A stretch of DNA of 64,000 bases, taken from NCBI GenBank assembly GCA_051252005.1, contig JBPOEZ010000003.1:1-64000 (forward strand), given 5' to 3'. This DNA is from JACOMS01 sp051252005. GTDB lineage: Bacteria > Pseudomonadota > Alphaproteobacteria > Caulobacterales > Maricaulaceae. The position numbers were made by a program, and so were the translations under genes. The notes under the pieces were generated by a model. It was not told the origin of the DNA. It did not search any database and worked only from the letters and a program-made list of their open reading frames with translations. Position 1 is the first letter of the stretch, and each line of letters opens with the position of its first letter. Shown in pieces: positions 27,262 to 36,709 of the stretch.

Positions 27262-28554
27262 ATGGCAAATGTCGTTGTTGTTGGCTCCCAATGGGGCGAC
27301 GAAGGTAAGGGTAAAATTGTTGACTGGCTGTCAAACCGCGCGGACGTCGTTGTCCGCTTCCAAGGCGGACATAACGCCGGGCATACCCTTGTCGTCGACG
27401 GCGAAGTTTATAAGCTAAGCCTTCTCCCATCCGGCATTGTTCGCGGCGGAAAATTGTCTGTCATCGGTAACGGCGTTGTCCTCAACCCGTGGGCGTTCCT
27501 CGACGAGATGGAACGCATCAAAGCTCAAGGCGTAAAAATCAGTCCTGAAAACCTACAAATTTCCGAATCCACCGCTCTTATTCTACCCATTCATTCTGAA
27601 CTTGATGATATTCGCGAGAACCGCGCTGACGGTGTTCGAATCGGTACGACGAAACGCGGTATCGGACCCGCGTATGAAGACAAGGTTGCTCGCCGTTCTA
27701 TTCGTATGTGCGACCTCGCTGATCCTGATCACCTTATGGCCCGTATCAAAAACCTTCTGCACCACCATAATGCCCTGCGTAAAGGGCTTGGCCAGCCGGA
27801 AACCGACGCGGAAGAATTGCACGCATTGCTTCTCGACGTCGCGCCCAAAGTTCTCCCCTTTATGGCCCCTGTCTGGCAAACCCTCGACGACGCCTCACGG
27901 GCGGATAAAAAGATTCTCTTTGAAGGCGCGCAAGGCGCAATGCTCGATATTGACCACGGTACATATCCGTTCGTCACGAGTTCCAACACAATCGCAGGAC
28001 AAGCCGCCGCCGGATCTGGCATGGGCCCGCGCGCGCTAAACTATGTACTTGGCATCACCAAAGCTTACACAACCCGCGTCGGCGAAGGCCCCTTCCCGAC
28101 GGAACTTAATGACGACATCGGCCACCGCCTCGGCGAACGCGGCCACGAATTCGGCACGGTCACAGGCCGCCAACGGCGCTGCGGTTGGTTTGATGCTGTT
28201 ATGGTACGCCAAGCCATCATCACTGGCGGGATCACAGGCATCGCGCTTACGAAACTCGACGTGCTTGACGGCCTATCTGAGATCAAGATTTGTACAGGCT
28301 ACAAGCTGAACGGAAAAATCGTGCGCCGCCTCCCTGCAGGCATTACCAATCAAGCATCCGTAGAGCCGATTTATGAAAGCATGCCTGGCTGGAGTGGTTC
28401 AACACGCGGCGCGCGCTCATGGGCACAGCTCCCTGCCGAAGCTGTGAAATATGTTCGCCACGTCGAAGAATTGATCGGTTGTCCCGTGGCTATGGTCTCG
28501 ACTTCGCCAGAGCGCGAAGATGTGATCCTTATGCGCGATCCGTTTAAGGCCTAA
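27262..28554 (+). CDS. purA: Adenylosuccinate synthetase
   Basis: A 430-residue enzyme joining IMP and aspartate with GTP in AMP synthesis. The P-loop GDEGKGK and the catalytic His in GGHNAGHTL are present, as are TTKRGIGPAYEDK and GRQRRCGWFDAV. Full family length. GAGG precedes the ATG. Confidence 0.98.
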   Translation: MANVVVVGSQWGDEGKGKIVDWLSNRADVVVRFQGGHNAGHTLVVDGEVYKLSLLPSGIVRGGKLSVIGNGVVLNPWAFLDEMERIKAQGVKISPENLQISESTALILPIHSELDDIRENRADGVRIGTTKRGIGPAYEDKVARRSIRMCDLADPDHLMARIKNLLHHHNALRKGLGQPETDAEELHALLLDVAPKVLPFMAPVWQTLDDASRADKKILFEGAQGAMLDIDHGTYPFVTSSNTIAGQAAAGSGMGPRALNYVLGITKAYTTRVGEGPFPTELNDDIGHRLGERGHEFGTVTGRQRRCGWFDAVMVRQAIITGGITGIALTKLDVLDGLSEIKICTGYKLNGKIVRRLPAGITNQASVEPIYESMPGWSGSTRGARSWAQLPAEAVKYVRHVEELIGCPVAMVSTSPEREDVILMRDPFKA

Positions 28555-28568
28555 ACACCGCTTAGAGC

Positions 28569-29081
28569 TTAGGGCGTAACGCAGCGTATCGTTGATACCA
28601 TAACATAATTCCCAGCGCCAAAGGTGCCGGAAGACTTCGTGGCGGCAGCATCAACCGTCATGACACTTGCCCCTATATTTAAGTTCGTCAACGTAGGGCC
28701 ATCTGTATTAAAGGCTATCGTCGTCCCAAGCAGCGAGTAGTTCGTTGAGAACGTTGTGTCAGTATCAGAGCCAGACGGCGCAGTCGTAAAGTTTGTCGGA
28801 GGAAGCGCTTGAATTTGTGCAGACAGAGACAAGTTCGTCACGGCAACTGTTGCAGAGACACCCCCAAAAATGTCACTCGACAAGGTTTTATGATCGGCAG
28901 AAGTCTTCAAGACCCCAGGCACGTTCACGATGACGGTACAGCTATCCAATAGATGAGGCTCAGTCTCGACCTCAAACGGGTCTAACTTATACGGCAACAA
29001 TTGCGCAGAGGCCTTTGCCGCAAATATTACCGCAATGAGAAGAGAAATCCCCAAGCGTATTTTTATCGGAAAAGTCACCAT
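28569..29081 (-). CDS. Secreted beta-rich protein of unknown function
   Basis: A 170-residue protein with a signal peptide (GISLLIAVIFAAKASA, cleavage about residue 26). The mature part is Ser/Thr/Asn-rich with alternating hydrophobic residues, suggesting beta structure, and has two cysteines (LDSCTVIV near the start, STIRCVTP at the end) that could close the fold. I do not recognise a family. It is convergent with purA, 14 bases away. Confidence 0.7.
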   Translation of the reverse strand: MVTFPIKIRLGISLLIAVIFAAKASAQLLPYKLDPFEVETEPHLLDSCTVIVNVPGVLKTSADHKTLSSDIFGGVSATVAVTNLSLSAQIQALPPTNFTTAPSGSDTDTTFSTNYSLLGTTIAFNTDGPTLTNLNIGASVMTVDAAATKSSGTFGAGNYVMVSTIRCVTP

Positions 29082-29251
29082 AATGTTCCATACGCAGCAA
29101 ATCTTTAAGCGAGTATGAAAATTAAAATTCAGCTATAATGCCCCACCCACAGGTCCAAGTCGGTGACAGAAAACAAAAAGCAAATGATACAGAATAGAGA
29201 ATTGCTTTTAATTTCCGTGACAATTTACGCGCGCGGCCTTATGCCCTCGCC

Positions 29252-30412
29252 ATGAATGTTATTACCGAACAGGCAGACCTCGAAGCGTTTTGCCAAAAAG
29301 CAGCGTCCCGTCCTTTCCTCTGTGTCGACACAGAGTTCATGCGGGAGAGCACCTATTACTCCATTCTTTGCCTGATACAGGCTGCGACGGACGAAGATGA
29401 GGTCATTATTGATCCGCTTGCCGACGGGCTAGATCTCGCACCCTTTATGGAACTCATGCACAATCCCGACGTGCAAAAAGTTATGCATGCGGCGCGTCAG
29501 GACATGGAAATTTTCTACCAAATCGACGGCAAAGTCCCGGCCCCGCTTTTTGACAGTCAGATCGCGGCCATGGCGCTCGGCTTTGGCGACTCTGTCGGCT
29601 ACATGGCGCTTGTAAAGGGCCGCCTTGGCATCAACCTCGATAAGGGGGCGCGCTTTACCGATTGGTCACGCCGTCCGCTTTCAGAAAAACAGCTAAGCTA
29701 TGCCATTGGCGATGTCACCCACTTGCGCGACCTCTACCCCGGCGTTGTTAAAGAACTTACCGATAAAGGGCGTATAAGCTGGGTCGAAGAAGAAATGGCC
29801 GGACTTATGAATGCCGAGCTTTACGACATTGACCCCGAAACAGCGTGGCAACGCCTCAAGGTTCGCTCGTCTAAACGTGATTATCTTTCGGTGCTAAAAG
29901 CCGTAGCTGCTTGGCGGGAACGCACAGCCAAGGAACGCGACATTCCCCGCCGCCGGGTTCTCAAAGATGACGCCCTCTATGATCTAGCCCAGCAACGCCC
30001 GAAAGACATAGCGGCTTTGGCCCGGCTTCGCGGCGTGCCCAATGGTTTTGAAAAGTCTCGAAGCGCGAAAAGCTTACTCGAATCCATAAACGACGCGCTT
30101 AAAAATTCCGATACCTACGCCCCTGCCGCTCCAAAAATACAGCATATGCCGCCCAACCTCGGCCCGACGATTGAAATGCTCAAGACGCTTTTACGGCTTC
30201 GCACTGAGTATGAAGACATTGCCCCGCGTTTGGTGGCTAACGTCAAGGACATCGAACAGATCGCAGCCTTTGGCGAAAAAGCCGAGGTTCAAGCTTTAAC
30301 CGGATGGCGACGCGACGTGTTTGGTGATGACGCGCTTAAAATGCTTCGCGGCGAAATCGCGCTTCGGCTCGAAGGCCGAGAGGTCGTAGCAAAGTCCATT
30401 ACACCGACATAA
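29252..30412 (+). CDS. rnd: Ribonuclease D
   Basis: A 386-residue 3'-5' exoribonuclease for tRNA and small RNA maturation. The DEDDy exonuclease residues are visible in VDTEFMRE, ARQDMEIF and GDVTHLRDLY, followed by an HRDC domain (ALYDLAQQRPKDIAALARLRG). Full length for the family. The upstream interval carries an 8-base inverted repeat (29176-29183 with 29202-29209) of unknown role. Confidence 0.95.
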   Translation: MNVITEQADLEAFCQKAASRPFLCVDTEFMRESTYYSILCLIQAATDEDEVIIDPLADGLDLAPFMELMHNPDVQKVMHAARQDMEIFYQIDGKVPAPLFDSQIAAMALGFGDSVGYMALVKGRLGINLDKGARFTDWSRRPLSEKQLSYAIGDVTHLRDLYPGVVKELTDKGRISWVEEEMAGLMNAELYDIDPETAWQRLKVRSSKRDYLSVLKAVAAWRERTAKERDIPRRRVLKDDALYDLAQQRPKDIAALARLRGVPNGFEKSRSAKSLLESINDALKNSDTYAPAAPKIQHMPPNLGPTIEMLKTLLRLRTEYEDIAPRLVANVKDIEQIAAFGEKAEVQALTGWRRDVFGDDALKMLRGEIALRLEGREVVAKSITPT

Positions 30413-30414
30413 AA

Positions 30415-30440
30415 GACCGAACCTTCACGCGAAGGCTCGG
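30415..30440 (-). terminator. Intrinsic terminator shared by rnd and the pirin gene
   Basis: CCGAACCTTC (30417-30426) pairs with GAAGGCTCGG (30431-30440) around ACGC with one mismatch. On the minus strand it is followed by TCTTTT, giving a good intrinsic terminator for the pirin gene; it may also end rnd transcripts on the plus strand, where the T-tail is weaker. Confidence 0.65.
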
Positions 30441-30454
30441 CCTCATTGTTTACA

Positions 30455-31195
30455 TTAAGCGCCTAAATCGAAGAGCAGAAATTCTGCGCCTTGGCCTTGC
30501 GAAAATTCCAGACGGCCACTTTCAGTGACAGCCATCCCGTCGCCTTCAGACAAAGCCATGCCGTTCACAGTCACTGCGCCTGTCGCGACCTGTACCCACG
30601 CCTTGTGCCCTTTGGGCATATCAAACGTAACGGCCTGATCACCGCTCAGCATGGCCGCGTAAATATCAGCGTCTGCCTTGATCCGCATCGACCCGTTACG
30701 GCCGTCCTTAGACAGGAACAATTTAAGCCGCCCATCTTTTTCTTCAGGCAAAATTGCTTGCGTGTCATAGGTCGGGGCCTCCCCCTCTACATTAGGCAGC
30801 AGCCAAATTTGCAAAAGCCGTGTGGCCGTGTTCGTAGACGGATTATATTCTGAATGCCACACACCGGAACCGGCGCTCATATATTGCACGCCGCCGCCTG
30901 TGACTGTCGAGCTATTCCCCATCGTATCTTTGTGCGCGAGCGCGCCTTCAAGGATATAGGAAAATATTTCAAAGTTTTCGTGCCGGTGAAGCGGAAAGCC
31001 CCCACCGGGCGCAATAATATCGTCATTAATCACGCGCAGATTTTCAAACTGCATGTGCTCCGGATCAAAATAATCAGCGAAACTAAAGCTAAAGTTTGAT
31101 TTAAGCCAGCCGTGATCGGTTGAATGACGCGCGTCCGCTCTACGCAAACGCATGCCAGCGGCCAAAGGCCTCTCGATTGTTTCTGTATGTGTCAT
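30455..31195 (-). CDS. Pirin-family cupin protein
   Basis: A 246-residue bicupin of the pirin family (some members have quercetin 2,3-dioxygenase activity). The metal-binding motif is in GGGFPLHRHENFEIFSYILEG with a further His in SGVWHSEYN. AGGAGG precedes the ATG. Cytoplasmic; substrate unknown. Confidence 0.93.
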   Translation of the reverse strand: MTHTETIERPLAAGMRLRRADARHSTDHGWLKSNFSFSFADYFDPEHMQFENLRVINDDIIAPGGGFPLHRHENFEIFSYILEGALAHKDTMGNSSTVTGGGVQYMSAGSGVWHSEYNPSTNTATRLLQIWLLPNVEGEAPTYDTQAILPEEKDGRLKLFLSKDGRNGSMRIKADADIYAAMLSGDQAVTFDMPKGHKAWVQVATGAVTVNGMALSEGDGMAVTESGRLEFSQGQGAEFLLFDLGA

Positions 31196-31276
31196 AAGAC
31201 CTCCTGTCAGTAAGTTATCCCAAAATCGGGCTCACGCTACAGGTGGGTAATACTATAACAAAAACAAGAGGCCGGA

Positions 31277-31711
31277 TTAACCAGCCTTAGTACGCTCGTC
31301 GCGCTCGTGCATTTCTTGGGCTTCAAGTGACAAGGTGGCGATAGGACGGGCGTCCAAGCGGCCAACACCGATAGGGTCGCCAGTTTCTTCGCAATAGCCA
31401 TAGGTGTCATTTTCGATACGGCGCAAAGCCTTATCGATTTTATTCACAAGCTTACGAAGACGGTCACGGGTACGAAGTTCAAGCTGACGGTCAGCATTCG
31501 CCGCCGCAGTATCAGCCGGATCGGGATGCGAAACATTTTCGCCTTGAAGATAAGCAACAGTATCACGCGTCTGGCCGACGACATCAGCCTTCCAAGCGAT
31601 GAGTTTTTGCCGGAAATATTCCTGCATCTTAGGTGTCATGAATTTCTCTTCATCCGTCGGCTTATAGCCTTCGGGCAGAGTAACAGGTTTTTTAGTGGCC
31701 GCTTTAGTCAT
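31277..31711 (-). CDS. dksA: RNA polymerase-binding transcription factor DksA
   Basis: A 144-residue DksA with the coiled-coil region (MQEYFRQKLIAWKAD to RRIEND) and the globular end TYGYCEETGDPIGVGRLDARP. Only one zinc-finger cysteine is kept, as is common in alphaproteobacteria. The ATG at 31711 follows GAAGGGG; an in-frame start at 31804 is less likely. It modulates initiation with ppGpp. Divergent from the MoxR gene. Confidence 0.94.
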   Translation of the reverse strand: MTKAATKKPVTLPEGYKPTDEEKFMTPKMQEYFRQKLIAWKADVVGQTRDTVAYLQGENVSHPDPADTAAANADRQLELRTRDRLRKLVNKIDKALRRIENDTYGYCEETGDPIGVGRLDARPIATLSLEAQEMHERDERTKAG

Positions 31712-31891
31712 GACATCCCCTTCAAGAATCATTGGCGCGATTATTTCCCCAAATAATGCCGCGTCATAGCCCGTGACATTGCCCCGCACAACACCCTTTT
31801 TCATATCATGCTAAAGACTCTTAAAAATCAAAAGACCGCCCTTGCGAGTGAAGCCTTTTCCCCTTACGAAATGGCCAATAAGGAGAACATA

Positions 31892-32734
31892 ATGAAGTTT
31901 GAAGGTACAAAGAACTATGTGGCGACACAGGATCTAAAAATGGCGGTAAACGCCGCGATAACTCTGGAACGCCCGCTCCTTATAAAAGGCGAACCTGGAA
32001 CTGGTAAAACCGTGCTCGCCAAAGAAATCGCCGAAAATCTCGGCGCGCCGCTTATTAACTGGAACATCAAATCCACCACCAAAGCGCAGCAAGGCCTGTA
32101 CGAATATGACGCCGTAGCCCGCCTGCGTGACAGCCAACTTGGCGACGATAAAGTTCACGACATTGGTAACTACATCAAAAAGGGTAAATTGTGGGAAGCC
32201 TTCGAATCCGATGTGCGCCCGATCCTGCTGATTGACGAAATTGACAAAGCGGACATCGAGTTCCCAAATGACCTACTGCATGAACTCGATCAAATGTCAT
32301 TCCATGTTTACGAAACGGGCGAAACCATCACGGCCAAACAGCGTCCGATCATTATTATCACTTCGAATAACGAAAAAGACCTGCCGGATGCGTTCTTGCG
32401 CCGCTGTTTCTTCCACTACATCCAATTCCCGGACGCCGAGACTATGGAACAAATCGTCCACGTCCACTTCCCGAACATCAAACAGCGCCTCCTGTCTGCG
32501 GCCATGAAACGCTTTTTCGAAGTTCGCGATATGCCGGGCCTCAAGAAAAAGCCGTCTACTTCGGAACTGCTCGATTGGCTCAAGCTCTTACTGGTCGAAG
32601 ACATTGACCCCGAGATCATCAAAGAGGCTGACCCCAAAAAAATCATCCCGCCACTCCATGGCGCGCTCCTTAAGAACGAGCAAGATGTTCACTTGTTCGA
32701 AAGACTGGCGTTTCTCTCAAGACGTGATGGCTAG
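31892..32734 (+). CDS. MoxR-family AAA+ ATPase
   Basis: A 280-residue AAA+ protein starting at the ATG after AAGGAG. Walker A is GEPGTGKT, Walker B is LLIDEIDKAD, and sensor 1 is around IIITSNNEKDLPDAFLRRC. MoxR proteins act as chaperones, usually beside a von Willebrand factor A (CoxE-like) partner. None follows here; the next gene is a TPR protein. Confidence 0.93.
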   Translation: MKFEGTKNYVATQDLKMAVNAAITLERPLLIKGEPGTGKTVLAKEIAENLGAPLINWNIKSTTKAQQGLYEYDAVARLRDSQLGDDKVHDIGNYIKKGKLWEAFESDVRPILLIDEIDKADIEFPNDLLHELDQMSFHVYETGETITAKQRPIIIITSNNEKDLPDAFLRRCFFHYIQFPDAETMEQIVHVHFPNIKQRLLSAAMKRFFEVRDMPGLKKKPSTSELLDWLKLLLVEDIDPEIIKEADPKKIIPPLHGALLKNEQDVHLFERLAFLSRRDG

Positions 32735-32878
32735 CGTCTGCAACCGCTTTGAACGCAGCAGACGCAGAGCACTCTGTCAATTGCACGAGACTGACAATAA
32801 AACATTCGGCTGATGAGGCCGATTGTTTCGTTTTTGGGTATGATAAACACCGCAGCCCACTCTCACGCCGGAAGAAAA

Positions 32879-33487
32879 ATGCCTAATCTTAACCCGAGTG
32901 ATATTCAGGTCTTCACCGATAGAATTAAGCAAAATCCAAATGCCACGGAGCCCTATGTGAGATGGGGTTTAGCCCTACATGAGCTCGCAAAACGCGAAGC
33001 TGATCCGGAAATATTTTCTGCCAGCTTCGACAAATTCAGCCAGGCTATAAGTATAGATTCAAACGCAACAGACGCTTATAATAATTGGGGAAATGCCTTA
33101 TCGGATCTGGCCCAACTTAAAAAAGATCGCGCTCTTTATGAGAGCGCCCTCGATAAATTTTCGACAGCCGTGAAAATCAGATCTAATAGTTTTGAACTAC
33201 TCAGCAATTGGGGCCTGACCTTGCTGAACATTGCCACGCTTTTCGGTGAGCCACATCTACTTGATACGTCGAAAGAAAAACTCCTAATCGCTAAGTCCCT
33301 CAATCCAACGGACACCTATAATTTGGCCTGTTATTTTGCCTGCACTGGCGATTTCAAGGCCTGCCGAGAGGAACTTTTAAACTGCAAGGATCACGGCACG
33401 TTGCCAGACAAGCCGTACTTAGAGTCCGATGACGATCTAAAAAATGTCCACGGCTTGGAATGGTTTCAAGAACTCTCTTATCTGTAG
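32879..33487 (+). CDS. TPR-like repeat protein
   Basis: A 202-residue protein made of degenerate tetratricopeptide-like repeats; three copies of a unit with NWG-x-AL (YVRWGLALHEL, YNNWGNALSDL, LSNWGLTLLNI) followed by helical pairs. The C-terminus ends in LACYFACTGDFKACREEL, a pattern seen in TPR proteins annotated as clusters of orthologues with unknown role. GGAAGA precedes the ATG. Probably a soluble scaffold; partner unknown. Confidence 0.75.
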   Translation: MPNLNPSDIQVFTDRIKQNPNATEPYVRWGLALHELAKREADPEIFSASFDKFSQAISIDSNATDAYNNWGNALSDLAQLKKDRALYESALDKFSTAVKIRSNSFELLSNWGLTLLNIATLFGEPHLLDTSKEKLLIAKSLNPTDTYNLACYFACTGDFKACREELLNCKDHGTLPDKPYLESDDDLKNVHGLEWFQELSYL

Positions 33488-33543
33488 CTACGCCGCCCTT
33501 CAAAGCTCTTGCGCTTGTCATTAAAAGCCCTAAAACCGCGCCT

Positions 33544-35352
33544 ATGACTCATGATCAAAAGAACATACGCAATTTTTCCATCGTCGCGCATATTGACCAT
33601 GGTAAATCCACGCTTGCTGACCGCCTGATTGCCTTTTGCGGCGGACTGACTGACCGCGAAATGTCGGAGCAAGTCCTCGACAATATGGACATCGAAAAAG
33701 AGCGCGGCATTACCATCAAAGCGCAGACCGTGCGCCTCGATTACAAAGCCAAAGACGGCGAGACATATATCCTCAATTTGATGGATACGCCGGGCCATGT
33801 TGACTTTGCTTACGAAGTCTCGCGCTCACTGTCGGCCTGCGAAGGCTCCATATTGGTTGTCGATGCCTCCCAAGGCGTGGAAGCGCAAACCCTCGCCAAT
33901 GTGTACCAAGCCATTGAGCATGACCACGAGATCGTGCCTGTCTTGAATAAAATCGACCTGCCTGCGGCTGAACCTGACCGCGTGAAAGCGCAAATCGAAG
34001 ACGTCATCGGCATTGACGCGTCAGACGCGATCGAATGTTCGGCCAAGTCCGGCATCGGCATCGAAGACGTGCTCGAAGCGATTGTTACGCGCCTCCCTCC
34101 GCCGCCAGAAGCCGACCCCAAAGCGCCGCTCAAAGCCATGCTCGTGGACGCTTGGTACGATACTTATATGGGCGTGATCGTCCTCTTCCGCGTTATCGAA
34201 GGCACGATTACTAAGGGGCAGCGCATTCGCACGATGAATACGGGCGCGTCCTATGTGGTTGATAAAGTCGGCGTCTTCCGGCCCAAGCCCGAAGACGTGA
34301 AATCCATTGGCCCCGGCGAAGTTGGCTTTTTCACAGGCTCGATCAAAGAAGTCGCCGACGCGGCTGTCGGCGATACCATTACTGATGACAAGCACCCAAC
34401 GGCAGAAGCCCTGCAAGGCTTTAAACCCGCGCAGCCCGTGGTCTTTTGCGGCATATTCCCGGTAGACGCTGCGGACTTTGAAGACTTGCGCTCGGCCATG
34501 GGACGTCTACGCCTTAATGATGCGAGCTTTAGCTACGAAATGGAAACATCCGCCGCGCTTGGCTTTGGCTTCCGCTGCGGCTTCCTTGGCCTCTTGCACC
34601 TCGAGATCATCCAAGAACGCCTAGAGCGCGAATTTGACCTCGACCTCATCACGACGGCTCCGTCTGTGGTTTATACGCTCAAAATGCGCGACGGCACGGA
34701 TCTACAGCTTCACAATCCGGCAGACATGCCCGACGTCATGGCGATTGAAGAAATCCATGAGCCGTGGATCAAAGCCACGATCATGACGCCCGACGACTAT
34801 CTCGGCGGCATCTTAAAGCTCTGCCAAGACCGCCGCGGCGTGCAAACGGCGCTCACCTATGTGGGCTCCCGCGCTATGGTCGAATATGAATTGCCGCTCA
34901 ATGAAGTCGTGTTTGACTTCTATGACCGCCTAAAATCTGTCTCCAAAGGCTATGCCAGCTTCGATTACCAAGCCATCGGCGTGCGCGCGGGCAACCTTGT
35001 GAAAATGAGCATCCTCGTCAACGGCGACCCCGTCGATGCGCTTTCAATGCTCGTCCACCGTGACCGCGCCGAAGGCAGAGGCCGGCAAATGTGCGAACGC
35101 CTCAAAGACCTCATCCCGCGCCACCTATTTAAGATCCCCGTGCAGGCTGCGATTGGCGGCAAAGTCGTCGCCCGAGAAACCATCGCCGCCATGCGCAAAG
35201 ACGTGACGGCGAAGTGTTACGGCGGCGACGCGTCAAGGAAACGCAAACTGCTCGATAAGCAGAAAAAAGGTAAGAAACGCATGCGCCAGTTCGGGCGAGT
35301 AGAGATTCCGCAAGAAGCGTTTATTGCCGCGCTTAAGATGGACGACGGTTGA
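33544..35352 (+). CDS. lepA: Elongation factor 4 (LepA)
   Basis: A 602-residue translational GTPase that back-translocates or remodels stalled ribosomes. G1 AHIDHGKST, G3 DTPGHVDF and G4 NKIDLP are clear, and the C-terminal LepA-specific domain ends in KKRMRQFGRVEIPQEAFIAALK. ATG at 33544 gives the family N-terminus; the longer frame to 33460 overlaps the TPR gene. Confidence 0.97.
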   Translation: MTHDQKNIRNFSIVAHIDHGKSTLADRLIAFCGGLTDREMSEQVLDNMDIEKERGITIKAQTVRLDYKAKDGETYILNLMDTPGHVDFAYEVSRSLSACEGSILVVDASQGVEAQTLANVYQAIEHDHEIVPVLNKIDLPAAEPDRVKAQIEDVIGIDASDAIECSAKSGIGIEDVLEAIVTRLPPPPEADPKAPLKAMLVDAWYDTYMGVIVLFRVIEGTITKGQRIRTMNTGASYVVDKVGVFRPKPEDVKSIGPGEVGFFTGSIKEVADAAVGDTITDDKHPTAEALQGFKPAQPVVFCGIFPVDAADFEDLRSAMGRLRLNDASFSYEMETSAALGFGFRCGFLGLLHLEIIQERLEREFDLDLITTAPSVVYTLKMRDGTDLQLHNPADMPDVMAIEEIHEPWIKATIMTPDDYLGGILKLCQDRRGVQTALTYVGSRAMVEYELPLNEVVFDFYDRLKSVSKGYASFDYQAIGVRAGNLVKMSILVNGDPVDALSMLVHRDRAEGRGRQMCERLKDLIPRHLFKIPVQAAIGGKVVARETIAAMRKDVTAKCYGGDASRKRKLLDKQKKGKKRMRQFGRVEIPQEAFIAALKMDDG

Positions 35353-35387
35353 CCGTAATTGATCCAGTGGATCAATTACAAACCGTC
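35344..35387. terminator. Large stem-loop over the lepA stop codon
   Basis: GTAATTGATCC (35355-35365) and GGATCAATTAC (35369-35379) form a perfect 11-base stem around AGT; outside it GACGGTT (35344-35350) pairs with AACCGTC (35381-35387). The outer arm includes the end of lepA. There is no T-run. It resembles the GATCC-N3-GGATC palindrome at 37241 and may belong to the same repeat family. Confidence 0.5.
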
Positions 35388-35431
35388 GCCGAAGCGGCTA
35401 CGCCGCGTAGGGTAGGCAGAAGGCGCTGCAT

Positions 35432-36529
35432 TTATTGTGAATGAAAGCTTTCTATTTCTCGCTCCACCTCTCCAATCACTAACTCCACATTATTATTGAA
35501 ATCGGAAAGAGAGTTCTTAAGCCCGGAAATAGGAATTAAAATTCTGTTCCTAGATTTTATCAATTTCTTATTGCGCCTGGGAAGCCCCCTTATAGTATCT
35601 TCAAGAGATTGAATTCCAACTTGTCCCTCACGCCCTGAAGTAATTAGTACCTTTAAAGATTCAACCAATTCTTCAAGATCATTTATATTTTCTTCATTCA
35701 TGAAGTCTTCTACAGCTATTTTGAGTGCGCTATTTAAATTTGAGTAAGCACTATCTAAGGAATGCTGAGAGCCTTTCACCTTATGAGTGATTTTACCAGC
35801 CAGCTTATTAATAGCCTCAATCCCTTTGGTTAAAATAACACTTTGCTCTCCGACCTGTGTTGCTTCAGCAGCCTCTATTGAGAAGGCGGTCATATCTTCT
35901 CCGATTTCAATGACTAAGCTAGAGACACTTTGAAAATCTACAATTGTATTTTCTACAAAATCATCGAGGCCCAATTCTTCAATTTCATCTTCCTCTAAAG
36001 AAGCTGATTGGGTCTGCTCCGACTGAAAGAAAAAACTATCCAACGCTTTAGTAACAAGCTTATTTAACGTTGAAAGGTTTGAAAATGGGGCATAAAGAAC
36101 TCCAAGATCTCCAATATCTGATTGAAATTTCTTCACTTTATCTAATTGCTCGAGATCTAATCCGAGAACATTACCGCCATAAAAGGTATTGAAAAATACA
36201 TGTGTGTTATAACTAGTATTTGAAAAACCTGACCTACCACAAAAATCAAAAACTTCTTCCGCAGTTCCCGAGTCCGCCTTCTCTGTTGGCGTACCCATTC
36301 GGGTACCAACAATTGCTATGATCATATTACAATCGGATATTTGATCATTAATTACATTTTGAGGCCGATCAGAGATACCCGTCGCAATATTTTTTTGCCA
36401 ATGTACTGGAGTAAAGCATATATCACGCTTCAGCATTATATCATTGAAATTTTCAATCGCTTGAAACACTTCTTTTATTTCTTTTTCCTGATCAGACGGA
36501 GCAGAAATTAAAACTTTAATATTGTTCAT
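35432..36529 (-). CDS. DUF4062-like protein with C-terminal helical region (possible TIR-like conflict protein)
   Basis: A 365-residue protein whose base composition is visibly more AT-rich than its neighbours, which points to transfer. Residues 1-165 resemble DUF4062 domains (MNNIKVLISAPSDQEKEIKEV, WQKNIATGISDRPQNVI, CNMIIAIVGTRMGTPT), a Rossmann-like fold thought to be related to TIR and usually found at the N-terminus of STAND NTPases. Residues 180-365 have no NTPase motif and look like a long helical bundle or coiled coil. I infer a possible role in signalling or defence, unproven. No partner gene is adjacent, except the divergent ribbon-helix-helix gene. Confidence 0.65.
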   Translation of the reverse strand: MNNIKVLISAPSDQEKEIKEVFQAIENFNDIMLKRDICFTPVHWQKNIATGISDRPQNVINDQISDCNMIIAIVGTRMGTPTEKADSGTAEEVFDFCGRSGFSNTSYNTHVFFNTFYGGNVLGLDLEQLDKVKKFQSDIGDLGVLYAPFSNLSTLNKLVTKALDSFFFQSEQTQSASLEEDEIEELGLDDFVENTIVDFQSVSSLVIEIGEDMTAFSIEAAEATQVGEQSVILTKGIEAINKLAGKITHKVKGSQHSLDSAYSNLNSALKIAVEDFMNEENINDLEELVESLKVLITSGREGQVGIQSLEDTIRGLPRRNKKLIKSRNRILIPISGLKNSLSDFNNNVELVIGEVEREIESFHSQ

Positions 36530-36709
36530 TGCTAAAGGCCATACACTAGCTAAGCATAGAACATACCATACACACTTACCTTTACAACCGTTATAGTTGC
36601 TTTTAACAACACCCTTGCCATTATAAGCTGAGCATAAACAATGGAGACTTGAGCTTTCCGGATTTGAAATCCAAACTGCCGAAGAGTTTTTAGAAAGAAG
36701 AAGATCGTC

